NCBI GenBank assembly: GCA_037975125.1
Contig: CM075852.1
Coordinates: forward strand, 682,001-746,000
Direction: 5' to 3'
DNA: 64,000 nt
DNA from: Latrodectus hesperus
Taxonomy: Eukaryota; Arthropoda; Arachnida; Araneae; Theridiidae
The position numbers were made by a program, and so were the translations under genes. The notes under the pieces were generated by a model, which worked only from the letters and a program-made list of their open reading frames with translations, had not been told where the DNA came from and did not search any database. Of the stretch, positions 26,603-41,735 are shown piece after piece (the first letter of the stretch is position 1; every line of letters starts with the position of its first letter).

Positions 26603-26930
26603 GCCATGGTAGCCTAGTGGTTAGGGTATCGGCCTTCCATCTGGAAGAGCGGGGTTCGATTCCCAAGGCCGCCAAAGACCCACTGAGAACATGCGATATA
26701 CGTGCTCGTTAAATCAGTGGAATCGAAAGTCCTGTGGTCGGTCGTTGAGCAGTTACCACGGGTGCAAAGTTCTGAAGAAATTTACTCCCCCTTCAGGTGT
26801 CAAAACTGAACAAGTGGATCATCAGATCTGGTTAAGCGAAAAATGCACCCTTCTGACTTGAATTCGCATAGCCAACGGCATAGCGAGCTTGGCTTGACCA
26901 AGTGTCATAAGTAACAACAACACCAACAGA
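26603..26930 (+). mobile_element. tRNA-derived SINE (family B'), full length
   Basis: A perfect A box TAGCCTAGTGG lies at 26611-26621 and a perfect B box GGTTCGATTCC at 26653-26663. The head looks like a recent tRNA derivative (start GGCCATGGTAGCC). The middle of the body differs from the 26026 copy, but the last 65 nt or so (ATTCGCATAGCC onward, GACCAAGTGTCATAAG) and the CAACAACACC tail are the same. The minus-strand frame at 26466-26675 is a shadow of the head. Confidence 0.85.
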
Positions 26931-28172
26931 AGGGGAAATGCAGTTCAGTGGTATGACAGTTATATGCTTTTACCATTTGAATATGTTTTCATAACATTAT
27001 CCTCAGGATTTTTTTAGGTTGCTCACAGTCTCAAAACTGTTTGTGCTGTGTTTAAAGAATTTTATGGCCAACATGGCCACCAGATTCAGCCTTAATAGAG
27101 CACTACTCTTTGGGATTCTAAGTTCGATATCCTATATGTACTATTTATCTGAAATCCATTAACATCATTTGCAATCAGAAATTCCAGGTTATTCACCATG
27201 CTAACATATATTTGTACATATACCAGTATTATCGCAAGTATTGGACCTATTCTTTGCTTTAGATGTGGTGTTAGATAAAGGTGGTGTTTTGATCAGTAAA
27301 AATGTTTTCAATCAGTTTCATATTTCATTGCGCTTTTTACAACAATAAATTAACCATTCTAGAATATTTGAATCATATACTCTTACCGATGGTAGGAGTA
27401 AATATAAATTTTCCCTAATTTCTTACAACTACTTTATACAACAGTTTCAGTGTACAGCTTTATATAATACCATATATTACTGCAGTAAACATTTTTAAAG
27501 AATTTTCTTTACCTGTCATACAAAGAAAATTTTCGTTTTTAAAAGTGCTGAAAGGATATACGAAAACATTGTTTTGTTTGGACAATCGATTCACATCAAA
27601 ATTCTATTCAAAGCAAAAGAAAGTTATCGATTTTAGAAAGTCTCTCGAGTGCAAAACATAACATATATATAACCAAATACCTAATTTCATGCAATATTAT
27701 CGTAGTTACATAATAATTATTTATATACTTTATTTCGCATTTTAACAGAAAACAGAAAAACATATTGGCCTGTAATTGATAAGTTCACAGTCTCTGAGAA
27801 AACATATTTTATTTTAAAGTTCGTCCATAATACGAAAAACAGATTATTATAATCTATTTAACATCCAACTATTTTTCCAAAACACAATAAACTATATTTA
27901 AATTTCAAAATATTTTATTGGTAAAAAGAAAATGAGTAAATATAGCTTCATTTCATTGAAAATGAAAATATAGTTTAATTAAATGGTGACTTCTATAAAA
28001 AAAAAAAACAAGCAAATACATAAATCCTGTGAGTTATGTTCATGATATACTGAATATTTATTATTTATTATTAAAAAATAATAATACTTTTACCAAAAAT
28101 ATCATTCAAGGCATATAATAAAATCAATCAAAAATTGTTAATATATAATTTCATCATTTTTTTCCTGATATA
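26931..28172. other. AT-rich intergenic, nothing recognised
   Basis: A patch at 27040-27300 is slightly GC-richer and contains the palindrome-like ATGGCCAACATGGCCA, but it has no assignable element. Confidence 0.45.
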
Positions 28173-28180
28173 CTAAATAA

Positions 28181-28385
28181 GGTACTTGCGTATTACTGTC
28201 ACCGCAGCAATTTTGCTGCAAAATTTAAGTAGAATTAGCCCTTAACTTTTAATTAGGAAATTTCTTTTTCTAATTGTGAAACATGTACTTGTAATTAGAA
28301 ACACAGAAATTTTTATAATTATAAGAAAACTTCTTCCAAATTAGTTCTGCTTAAGAAGCTGTTGTGACGTTAATACGTAAGTACC
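28181..28385. mobile_element. MITE, 205 bp, with 8-bp TSD
   Basis: TIRs are GGTACTTGCGTATTACTGTC at the left and, reversed, GGTACTTACGTATTAACGTC at the right (23 of 28 positions match over the full TIR). A perfect 8-bp duplication CTAAATAA lies at 28173-28180 and 28386-28393. It shares the GGTAC end and the 8-bp TSD with the 23432 family, but the rest differs, so it is a second family of the same kind. It has no coding capacity. Confidence 0.85.
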
Positions 28386-28526
28386 CTAAATAATAATAAA
28401 CATTTTAGAAAAGGACATTTTAGAATGTTTAATAGGTTGTTGATCAGTAGTTTAAAATCTGCACACATTACTTTTATGTTTTCAGAATTTTTAAGTACTT
28501 AAATATCACGCTTATTGAATTTTGGA

Positions 28527-28767
28527 AAAAAAATTTCTAAAGCCTGGCTGTGCCATTACGATGTACCAATTCAGTGCAAAATTGGGCAAAGATGATGGCA
28601 TCTTATACAATGGGGCAATAAGTGGGTGCGTCCTCTTCACACCGAATTTGATGGGACAAAGAAAGATAAAGAGAGAGAAAGGAACATCCATGAAAAAGCC
28701 AGGATTCGAACGCAGGACAAACTGCTTCGAAGTTAGGAACGGTAACCTCTCAGTCATCAGTCGTACT
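28527..28767 (-). mobile_element. tRNA-derived SINE (family A-like)
   Basis: Minus strand. The head near 28767 (AGTACGACTGATGACTGAGAGG) is followed by the B box GCGTTCGAATCC at about 28702-28713. The body begins ATGGATGTTCCTTTCTCTC, like the copy at 6429. The 3' end lies at the A/T-run near 28527. The opposed frames of 81 and 110 codons over it are shadows. Confidence 0.75.
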
Positions 28768-32550
<3,783 letters not shown>

Positions 32551-32551
32551 A

Positions 32552-32626
<75 letters not shown>
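32551..32626. repeat. (TA)n microsatellite
   Basis: About 36 TA units after a short TTTATATATT lead-in. Confidence 0.95.
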
Positions 32627-32627
<1 letters not shown>

Positions 32628-33570
32628 ATGTCAAGGATCAGTAAATAAGAATATTATTAACATAAAATTTTAATAAATTATTTAAGTCTAATAACGCTTA
32701 CAAATTTTTTATTATTTTTCTTTATTGAATTGTGTGAATATTTTCATGGATAACTCTTTTATCTAATTTCTTTTTCAATAAGTATTAGGAAATCTATATT
32801 CGAAAATAAACTAATTATTTTACATGAACTCACTGCATAAGATTTAATTCCGTAAACTAAAAATATTTCTAATATGTAATTTATTTCAAACACTTAACTT
32901 CATTAAAGTGCTTAAAAACTTTTTGGTAAAGCGTGCAAAAGTGCTAAATAAATAATTCTATTCTCGATGACAGAATAAGTCAGTAAAAGGATAAGATGTT
33001 TTCTTATTTAATGTGTCGTTAAAAATATACAATAAAACCTTCAAAAAAATCATTCACGATATATGAATATGTTTCTATTACTGATGGTTGCTCATCAAAG
33101 AGCATTATTCAACTAGAAATGCAATGTAAAGAAGAATATGTCATTCGCTAAATCAAACTAATCACAAAAACTGCAAAATACTGCATGCCTGAAACATTTT
33201 TGCACTTAAAAAAATTAAATTAAAACACACTACAATTAATGTTGCATGGTTGCAAAAAAATCTTAAAATATATCAAGACAAAACAATTATTTATAAATTT
33301 TCTAAGACATTAGTATTTTAGTAATAATTATAAAGCGCAATAAAAAACACACTAAATTTTAAAAAAAAATTATGCAAAAATATTTTTGAGTATCATATAT
33401 GAGTTATCTACTCACTGTATCTGCATTTTGCATTACTTTAATGATTTACAAACAACAGGTTTTAATTATTTTATTAACTCTTATATAAATCTCATTAAAT
33501 TTTATTGACCCATAAGACTACTGATATTTCAGACTATAAAAAGCATAATCATGCATATTTTTAACATAAA
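32627..33570. other. AT-rich intergenic, nothing recognised
   Basis: No supported feature. Confidence 0.5.
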
Positions 33571-33572
33571 TA

Positions 33573-33658
<86 letters not shown>
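33571..33658. repeat. (TA)n microsatellite
   Basis: About 44 TA units. The I/Y-rich frame over it is an artefact. Confidence 0.95.
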
Positions 33659-33660
<2 letters not shown>

Positions 33661-33810
33661 GAGTATTACAAAAGACTTTGCGTTTCACTACTTTCTATTG
33701 AAAACAATGCTCATGATTCAAATGTCAATAACTTGAAAAGGTTTTTACTTATTGCTCTCACTTGAAATAATTTGCTGATCATTTGAGCTGCTTCTAAAAA
33801 ATAAGGATGC

Positions 33811-33942
33811 TTTTTAGGAAGAATTCTATTGGATTGAAAGTATTCTTCCTAAAAAACAAAGTACAAATTATATTATTCTGCGTAATCGAAAAATTGAATT
33901 CCCCAATCTAACAATTAGATTACATAGATTTACAATCTATGT
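33811..33942. repeat. Cluster of three perfect hairpins
   Basis: Stem 1: TTTTTAGGAAGAAT (33811-33824) pairs perfectly with 33842-33855 across a 17-nt loop. Stem 2: AATCTAA (33905-33911) with TTAGATT (33915-33921), loop CAA. Stem 3: ACATAGATT (33922-33930) with AATCTATGT (33934-33942), loop TAC. The function is unknown. It may be remains of a palindromic MITE or simply AT-rich slippage. Confidence 0.6.
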
Positions 33943-34424
33943 CACCAAATTATTTCTTTCGTACAATAACACATTTATTTTCGTAATTTAATCATTTTTC
34001 TTAGTAAAGAAAATGTATAAAATTATGTCCAAATAAACACAGTTCTCAAACTCTATCATCAATCAAAAATATTAAGAAAATGAACCTTAAGAAGTCAGTA
34101 GATTTGATTGATATAATACTTGCTTGTGAAATATAATTTATCTGATATGGAATTATAAATAAACAATTATATATAATAATAGTTTATCCTCAAAATAATC
34201 TATAGTTTCGCATTTATATGCTATTAAACTCAACAATACATTTGTGAAAAAGTTATTTCATTTGGTTTATTATATGTATATATATATAAATTATTTTTCA
34301 TTTGCCCAGTTTTTCTATTTTAAGTTTATTAAGTAAATTGTAACATAAAAAACATTTGAAATGAATGAAATATATTTGATTGGTTTATAATTGATTTTTG
34401 TATCTACGTCATTAATATGTTGTT
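33943..34424. other. AT-rich spacer, nothing recognised
   Basis: Only a short TATATATA run near 34274. Confidence 0.5.
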
Positions 34425-34630
34425 TTTTATGACACTTGGATAAGCCTCATACAATGCGAATTTAAGTCAATAGGGAGAGTCTTTCGTTTTACTCAGAGCA
34501 CCGTAAAGGTGAAAGTACGTCTTTGCTCTTTAAATCCTCCGATAGATGGCACCACCAGATACTCCATTCCCTTAAATTTAACATTGATGTGAAGGGGGAG
34601 GAAATTTTCTCCAGACAATTGCCCACATGG
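34425..34630 (-). mobile_element. 5'-truncated SINE sharing the family B tail
   Basis: Minus strand. The plus strand shows ATGACACTTGGATAAGCC, ATGCGAATTTAAGTCAATAG and AAAGTACGTCTTTGCTCT, collinear with the tail half of 26026-26436 and 20904-21277. The CAA tail is reduced. No A or B box remains, so the head is lost, as expected for incomplete reverse transcription. Confidence 0.75.
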
Positions 34631-35313
34631 TAATTTAGTGTTTAATTAATACTATTTAATTTTAATTTAATATTTAATAGTAATAATTAATTTAAATATT
34701 ACTTTCACTAGTAATATTTAAATTTTAAATCACACAAAGAATTTTATATCATTCAAACAAAACTGTGGGAACAGAATGCTTGGAATGTTACTTTTATTTA
34801 GTAACTTATAATGCATTGTCTTCAAATTATATGCATGCATCTAAGCTGTGTGAGAAGCAAGAACACTTTTACTTTGATTTGATTATAGTGAAAAATATGT
34901 AATGATAATCGGGGGGGGGAAATGGAGAAATGTCTTTTTTAAATGGATTCTGGCAATAAGGTAAATGCAGATACACAAGTTTGCGCTACACTGAAATTGT
35001 TACATTTGTTATTCCAGCGTGACCCAAACATGATTCTCAATGCATATCATGCATACTTTATAAAGAAATATTTATACTTAATGTATATGTGTCGTTATAT
35101 TTCCCTGTGCGTTTCTGTTATTTTTATACGGACCCTTTTTAAATCACTCAGTTTCTACAGATCACTCTGCGATTACAAATAATAATTCTACGCTTAGAAA
35201 TAGATCTTTCATATTTACAATAAAAGTATATTTGATGGCGCTAACTCAAAAATCCAAAAGTGAGATATAAATCGGAAAAGTCATAAAACAAAGGAAATAT
35301 TGGATCTATTATG
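34631..35313. other. AT-rich spacer, nothing recognised
   Basis: A G8 run lies near 34911-34918. The 79-codon frame at 34943-35182 has no motif. Confidence 0.45.
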
Positions 35314-35315
35314 TA

Positions 35316-36215
35316 AGAGGTGTTCAAATGAAAAGGTGCGAAGCGATGAAAAACGTAATGGTTAAATATTTGCATATTGCGACATGGGAAAACGTAGCGA
35401 GACATCTCGGGATGTGATTGGAGTCTCTGACTGGGATCGGAGCATGCGCAGGAGAAAGCAGAGGCTCTTGTCAAAAGCGTCAGCCAAATGATGCGGCATG
35501 CAAATGATGCAAATGAGTCCTTCAGTTCATCCTCATGATGCGTATGAGGACAGGATGTCATTCGCGTTGCAATATTCTACGTTTGAGGAGCAGCGAGGTG
35601 TTATCCTATTTCTGACAGCGGAAGGTGAGAAACCAGTGGAAGCATGAGTCGTCGCCTCCCCCCATGAATGTTCAAAACCGTACCGTCAGCAGGAAAACGT
35701 GTTTGCTCACCGTCTTTTTCGGCGTTTAAGGTCCAATACTTGTGGAATTCCACGAGCACAGAAAAACCATAAACTCCGATGTGTACTGTGAGACACTCCG
35801 ACGCCTACGCAGGTCAATCAAGAACAAAAGATCGGGGCTGCTCACGAAGGGTGTGGTTCTGCTCCATGGTAACGCGTGACCACACGTCTCCAGAGTCACA
35901 CACATGGAACTGACCTAGTTCAAGTGGAAGACGTTGGACCATCCGACCTAAAGTCCGGACATGTCGCCCTGCGATTTCCATGTGTTTGGTCCACTGAAGA
36001 AACATCTGAAAGGGAAGCGCTTCAACTCGGACGACGTACTCAAGGACGCTGTGAAGGACTGGATCTCGTCACGGCCACAGGAATTTTGGGAACAAAGAAT
36101 ACTGCGGCTGGTTCATCACTGGGATCGTTGTGCTCAAGCCTATGGTGTATATATTGAATAAAGTATTCATTTGTACCCACCGTGTTATTTCATACCTTTT
36201 TATTTGATCATCCCT
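35316..36215 (+). mobile_element. Internally deleted mariner (DD34D) with TIRs and TA duplication
   Basis: The left end AGAGGTGTTCAAATGAAAAG (35316) matches the reversed right end AGGGATGATCAAATAAAAAG (36215) as imperfect TIRs. TA flanks both sides (35314-35315 and 36216-36217), the normal mariner target. Length is 900 bp, against about 1.3 kb for an intact mariner. The gene inside has lost its middle. Confidence 0.85.
35555..36161 (+). pseudogene. Mariner transposase pseudogene
   Basis: The start MSFALQYSTFEEQRGVI at 35555 is the mariner helix-turn-helix opening. After TLFLTAEG-like sequence and a TGA near 35645 the gene jumps to KTCLLTVFFGV*GPILVEF (about 35695-35755), so the part with the first catalytic Asp is deleted. 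From about 35763 one frame runs to the end through three stops: KTINSDVYCETLRRLR, VVLLHGNA*PH, SPDMSPCDFHVF, GPLKKHLKGKRFNSDD, RPQEFWEQ and a tail ending YGVYIE at 36161. The second Asp (usually HDNARPH) is Gly. The third (SPCD) is kept, 34 residues later, which identifies the DD34D mariner group. Non-functional. Confidence 0.9.
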
Positions 36216-36217
36216 TA

Positions 36218-36821
36218 TATATAATGTATTTCCTCCAACATTTTTCACATTTTCTTACCAATTTTTACTTAAGACCTACTTCAATATATCCCTATTGCAA
36301 AAAAAATAAGTTATAAGATTCAATAATTTATAACAAAGAGTTGTATAAAGCTGATAAAATTAAATATTCTTTTTAAATTATACTTAAATTTAAGCAACAT
36401 AGCTCTTTTTAAGTATAATATATATAATCATAAAAAAACAAGATTTTTCAATACTTATTTATATGTTTTGAAATGAATATATATGGATGAAATTCAAGAA
36501 GTATTATTTCTTTAAAATAAAAAATGTTGTATACTTAACCTATACGTGAATTAATACTGTTTTTAAGTACTTATGTCATAATACACATCATTAAAATGTA
36601 TCATACACGTTATTTAAGAGGAGAGTAATTAATTTTATAAAATTGCTGAACTAATAAATTTGTTAATTTTCTTAGCTATAAATTTTTTAACTGAAGTTAT
36701 GTATTTCTGTTAACACAAATTTTAAGCTTACACTTGATGATTTAACTATACAGTAGAGAAGAATTTGATGTTATAAATAATGTATTTATTGTTATATTTT
36801 AAAATATGAAACTGAATGTAA
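36218..36821. other. AT-rich spacer, nothing recognised
   Basis: No supported feature. Confidence 0.5.
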
Positions 36822-37914
36822 AATTGGTGTGCTAAACTGAGTATTAAGATCTCTGCTCGCAAAACGCAAAAAGTCGCCACGGTCTCAGCGAAAAGTCGTC
36901 AAATCTGGTGATTTTTTTTCCTCGATAAATTTATTCGCCAAAACATCACCAAAAACGATTAGTCGTCAAATGTGTCACCAAATGCAGCATCGGAATGTCT
37001 CGCCGCCGCACATCCCGGAAATTATTGACATTTTTATTTTGGATTTTTTTATCGGATGTAAAGCGCGGTAATTTATAAATCTTGTTTTTTCATATTTATA
37101 TTTTATTTCACTTCGGATGTAGTGCGGAATATAAATATTGTCTTCTATATTCACATTTTTTATTTCGTTGTGGATATAGTGCCGGAATTTCAATCCTGTC
37201 TATTCGTTTTGTATTTCGCTATGGATATTGTGCCGGAATTTCAATACTGTCTTTTATATTCGTTCTGTATTTCGCTGTGTATATAGCGCTGGAATTTCAA
37301 TCCTGTCTTTTATATTTAATTTGGATTTTGCTGTGCATGTAAGGCGCCTGACGAAAAATGAAGGTAAGAATTTTATTTTAATTATTTTCTGCAGGCATAG
37401 AATTCCTAGAACTGTATGTTAAGTATTTAAATTTCCAATAATAAACGAAATTATAGAATCTATATTTTAAAATTCTTCTAGATTTGTTTACTTTTATGTA
37501 GTAATGATTTGTAAAATTCTATCTTTAATTACTGAAATTCATTATTTTATTTATTTTTAACTAGATGTTATTAAAAGTAATTATTTTTGCTACGATTTTT
37601 TGGTTTTAATTCTGAAATATTTTTAAATAGAACCTTTTATCAATTCTTATTACGATTACTGTTTTTTTGCATGCAATTAGGCTTAGCAATTTGAAATCTA
37701 GGGGGAACCTCGCTTTATTTACATGGTTGTTATTATTGTTTTCTTATACTTTAGTGTTAGGTGGGAGAGGAGGGGAAATCCCTGATTTCTTATGCTGATT
37801 GGCACCCATTCTGGGTTGCCAATCAATTTCCAATACCCCTGTCTCATCCGTTGGCGAAAAAAAATTTCGCCGAATTCGCCAAGGTAAGGCCATAATACTC
37901 AGTTTCACCAAATT
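36822..37914. mobile_element. 1.1-kb non-autonomous TIR element, class unknown
   Basis: The left end (TTGGTG, then AAACTGAGTATTA at 36834-36846) matches the reversed right end (TTTGGTG, then AAACTGAGTATTA, plus 37892-37914). A second inner layer is rich in TCGCC/GGCGA motifs on both sides (36873-36970; TTGGCGAAAAAAAATTTCGCC at about 37853). The interior holds a minisatellite and no transposase frame. I could not define a TSD. Confidence 0.6.
37040..37345. repeat. 51-61-bp variable minisatellite, about 5-6 units
   Basis: A repeated block of the form GGATATAGTGCCGGAATTTC, then AAT(C/A)CTGTCT and TTTGTATTTCGCT. The GC-core starts near 37063, 37124, 37181, 37232 and 37288, with a last partial GTAAGGCGCC near 37339. 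Unit length varies between 51 and 61 bp. It gives repetitive translated frames rich in F, Y and I (for example 37082-37342), which are not genes. Confidence 0.8.
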
Positions 37915-39520
37915 GGTGCATCATATATTTTCAATTAATACCATTCCATTTCAAATTAAAATTTTTATTTAGGGGATAAAACTTGTAATTTAAATCACCA
38001 CTAGATTAGTTTCTATTCACTACAATTACTTATATTATTTATAATGTAATTCGTGATTCAAGCTACCAAAATTTCTACGTGATATAAAAAAAGTTAAAAG
38101 CACATATGTCCGCGAATATCATTATAATCGCGTTCATAAAATCATATACAAGTGAGTAGCAATGATCTCTATACAGAACAATTATTTAGTAAACAATTAT
38201 TAAATTTATTATTCAGTCGAAACTGGAACGCTCAGAGAGAGATGCTGATAAATGATTTAAAGTACGTAACGTCTCCCGTTGCTATTTTCAACGAGAATAT
38301 TCATAAATAGGACTTTCATAAAATATCATAAGAGGCAAAATTGAAAACTTCCCACTGGACAGATAAATTTGTAAAAACAATCAATATAACTCATAAAACA
38401 GTAAAAAATATATGTATGTACATAGGATATATTTTTCAATGCATGTATGTGTAAAAATACATAAAAATGTAAAATATATATTGAAATATTAATAAAACCA
38501 ATAAACAGAACTTCAAATTTCCAACACACCAATGAAAATACTTCATAAAAATAGTGCGCAAATTTTTTTATAAAGATTTAACTCTTTAAATAATGCATTC
38601 AACTTACTTTTAACGATTTTTCCTAAAATTCAATTTTTTTTTATCGATTGATTTCTACTTTTCCAATATTTACGTCTTCAGCAGTAGTGATATAAATAAT
38701 TTCCTTTATTTCGTTTTATTGCACATTCAATTTATGTTTCTTTGTGATCGTTTTATCTATAGCTAAGAGGAAATTGATCGTGAAAAATGGAAAATATCGG
38801 AGATTTAACCATTTTGAAAAATCAGAATGTCTAGAATATGCATTTTCTGAAATAATAAATATTTATAGTTTGATCAGCTGAATTTTTAAATCAATAAGGA
38901 CCATACCAATAATCTTAAATGTTGAGCAATATCTTGATTTTGGAAACCATTTAAGTCAATTATGTGGTTCCACCTTTAGTAAAAATTTATAATCAACACA
39001 GATCCGTTCAACAAGAAACAATGAACTAAAGCACAAATTATAAAAATATCTTTTACTTTTTAAATAAGTTGTCTTAATTTGTACGAATTAGTATTTAATT
39101 GTACAAAATTTTGTATGATATTCTTCTTTTTAATTTTAAATCTTACTCTTTTTAATTTAAGTCCACATATTTCGTATTTTCTTAGCTCAATTACAAATTT
39201 TACGTAAAATACACTGCATAGCAATATTTTTAAAAAATTATAGGAATATAAATATTTTGTACACTTTGTAACTCATTTATTTGAATAAACTTTTCATTTA
39301 AATTGTACTTTAATATAAAAAATAAAATTTTCAGCTTTCAGTTTAATCTTATTCTGTTATATATATATACAATCTCATAATATCTCATTTGAAAACTTGA
39401 GTTTGGTGTTATAATTATCACCTAATTATAATAGAATTAGTTGTAAGCTTTAATCTACATAAACCTTTATCTACATAAACATTTATAAAAATAACTCATC
39501 AGCTTACATGTGAAATTTAC
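37915..39520. other. AT-rich intergenic, nothing recognised
   Basis: A slightly GC-richer patch at 38090-38280 has no identifiable family. The 68-codon minus-strand frame at 38326-38532 has no motif. Confidence 0.45.
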
Positions 39521-39529
39521 TTATATCTA

Positions 39530-40570
39530 CCCTTATCATATCATATGCACTTGATATTTGTTTCTTGCAAACCCTGTTATACAAGAAATTTACTGCATTC
39601 TATAGTCCAACTTTGCTGTAGTTTACTTTGGCGTACTACTTACTGAGAAAAACTTTGTTGTCTTATATTAGGTTTATCTCATTTTTTAAATTGTCAATAT
39701 TAGCCAATACTAATTCAGTGTAATTCATTCATTAGGTTACAAATTGTGTTTCGGAAATTTCATTTCTCTTCTTTTCCAAAAAATGTATCAAGTATTGAAT
39801 ATTTATACACATATACACTGAATAACCATTTTTATTGCATAATAAAAGGTTTTTAAAATATATAAATGCATTTTAAGTATGTTTAAGTTCATTTAATGTG
39901 TTCAAAAATATTTACAATACATTTAATTTCAGTCTTTTTTATATTTTGTAAGAAATTTTCGTATGAAAGTAAGGTAGCAATTGCTTCAAATTTAATACTT
40001 ACAATGTAAATAAATTTTCATACAAGACAATCAATAAGAAGACAAATTAATGAATTTTTTAAGATTTATTTTATAATACTTCTAAATGCATTTAAAAGTT
40101 TTGTTTGTCAACATGATTCTGATAATTCAATACGTAGATCGCCTCACAGCTAAAATTTCCTACAGTAATATAATGTTTCAAAATTTAAAGTAAAATAAAG
40201 TGACACGTAACATTTATGTATAACATTACTTTAGCAATTTGAAAATACATAAGTGATTACATACTTTCTTATCATATTTTATGCACATATCTCTTAGTTG
40301 TGAACCCTATATTGGAAGAAATTTGTCTCACATATTAGTTTAACATTGAGTTTATTTGAACATAATATCTCTTAGCTTAATATCTCTTAGTTGTGAACCC
40401 TTTATTGGAATAAATTTGTCGCACATTATAGTCTAACCTTGAGTTTATCTTAACGTAATATCTCTTAACCTCATATCTAAGTTTAATATCTCTTAGTTGT
40501 GAACCCTATATTGGAAGAAATTTGTCTCACATTATCGTCTAATATTAAGTTTATCTTGGCTTACCACTTA
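39530..40570. repeat. About 100-bp tandem repeat: three units plus one remote diverged unit
   Basis: CTCTTAGTTGTGAACCCT starts near 40291, 40384 and 40490 (93 and 106 bp apart). Each is followed by ATTGGAA(G)AAATTTGTC, CACATTA and AGTTTATCTT. A diverged copy (GCAAACCCTGTTATACAAGAAATTTACTGCATT...) lies at about 39560-39650, separated by about 640 bp of unrelated AT-rich DNA. Confidence 0.75.
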
Positions 40571-41189
40571 ATAATATTCCTTTCTGTGAAATGTCAAATA
40601 CGTTAAACGAGATAGCATAAACGTTCCGTCAATAATAATGAAATCAAAAACTATAATTCATGAGCTTGGTACATAAAAGTAGCATCAACAAATAAAAATC
40701 AAAAAATATTTTGTAAAATTCAATTATTCTCTCTAATTTTCTTCTATAAAAATAGAAATCTTTAAAATACATTTTTATTTTTCCATATTATCTCTAAAAT
40801 TGATTTACAGTAAAATTAGGCTTCCAAGTTAAATATTTTTGTTACGACGCAAACGATATGATATGCGTAAAATATTATGAAATCCTAAATTTAACATTTC
40901 TAGAAATTGATTCATGTACAGCATCTTTTTCATTTCAAGCTTCTGCAACATGCATTAAAGAATATTTAGAAGCTGAAATTCATAATAACAAATTTCCTGT
41001 TTTAAAATGATTTAAAAAATGAAATTTTTTTAAGTATTTTAAAATTTTATTAAGTTTTATTGAAGATATGAATCTTATAAAAATGAATCCCATAAGTTGG
41101 AAATATGTTTTATTGACTTTATATTTTAAGAATAAATTAGATTATTTTACACTTAAATTGAGGCACATTTTAATAGTGTCAACGAATGC
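40571..41189. other. AT-rich spacer left of the LINE
   Basis: No supported feature. Confidence 0.5.
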
Positions 41190-41201
41190 AAAATAGTCTA
41201 G
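41190..41201. repeat. Target-site duplication of the LINE, left copy
   Basis: AAAATAGTCTAG, 12 bp, identical to 46721-46732. It fixes the left end of the element at 41202. Confidence 0.9.
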
Positions 41202-41735
41202 CCCCTCAGGGGGGTTTACCTTCTTTAGGTAAACACGGGTGTCACAATCCCGAGGTACCCTAGTGATCTGTTTCTCCTCTTTATTTCTCTCCCTCTCCTC
41301 TTCTGCTTTTTCTTCCTCTTCTCCCTCATTGTGGTTGCCTTGTAAGAGGTTGAGGGCTCCCCTTGAGTAGCTATTGTCGCCCTGTTACTATTAGCTTCTC
41401 TTGGGGACTAAATCACCCGCGTGTTTGCCGTGCGTGGATACCCGTGTCCCTGGAAAGGAGGATCCTGGTGATTGAGGCTCTCAGAGACCAACACATTACT
41501 TTGGCCTCTGCTTCAGGTAAACGGGAGGTGTGTTGTGGTCCTCAGCATACCAATCGGCTTCCATGGATCAAGCAATCATATATCTGCTGTGTGACTCGAT
41601 AAGGGTGGAGGCCACGTCAGAGATATATTGAAAGCGTATAAGGTCTGGCTAGCACTGATGCAGTTATACTGCATCCCCTTGTTGGGCTCGATGGTGGGTG
41701 GTGCAGTCGGGCCTTGAAGTAATTAACTTATTTCT
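41202..41735 (+). promoter_or_regulatory. LINE 5' UTR with terminal hairpins and a pyrimidine tract
   Basis: The element starts with two hairpins: CCCC-TCA-GGGG (41202-41212) and the perfect 8-bp stem GTTTACCT/AGGTAAAC (41214-41221 and 41227-41234, 5-nt loop). An almost pure pyrimidine tract follows at 41270-41329. Short upstream ORFs exist (for example ATG near 41563, and a 19-codon one ending TGA at 41718-41720, just before ORF1). LINEs of this type usually carry an internal pol II promoter in the 5' UTR, and I cannot point to its core motif. Confidence 0.6.

Noticed and set aside
26603..26675. Intact tRNA gene at 26603-26675 or in other SINE heads
   Set aside because: A and B boxes are good, but there is no matching acceptor stem or clean 72-nt end, and the sequence runs on into a SINE body with a CAA tail.
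35241..35561. 106-codon minus-strand frame at the mariner left end
   Set aside because: It runs across the mariner TIR and antisense to the transposase start. A shadow.
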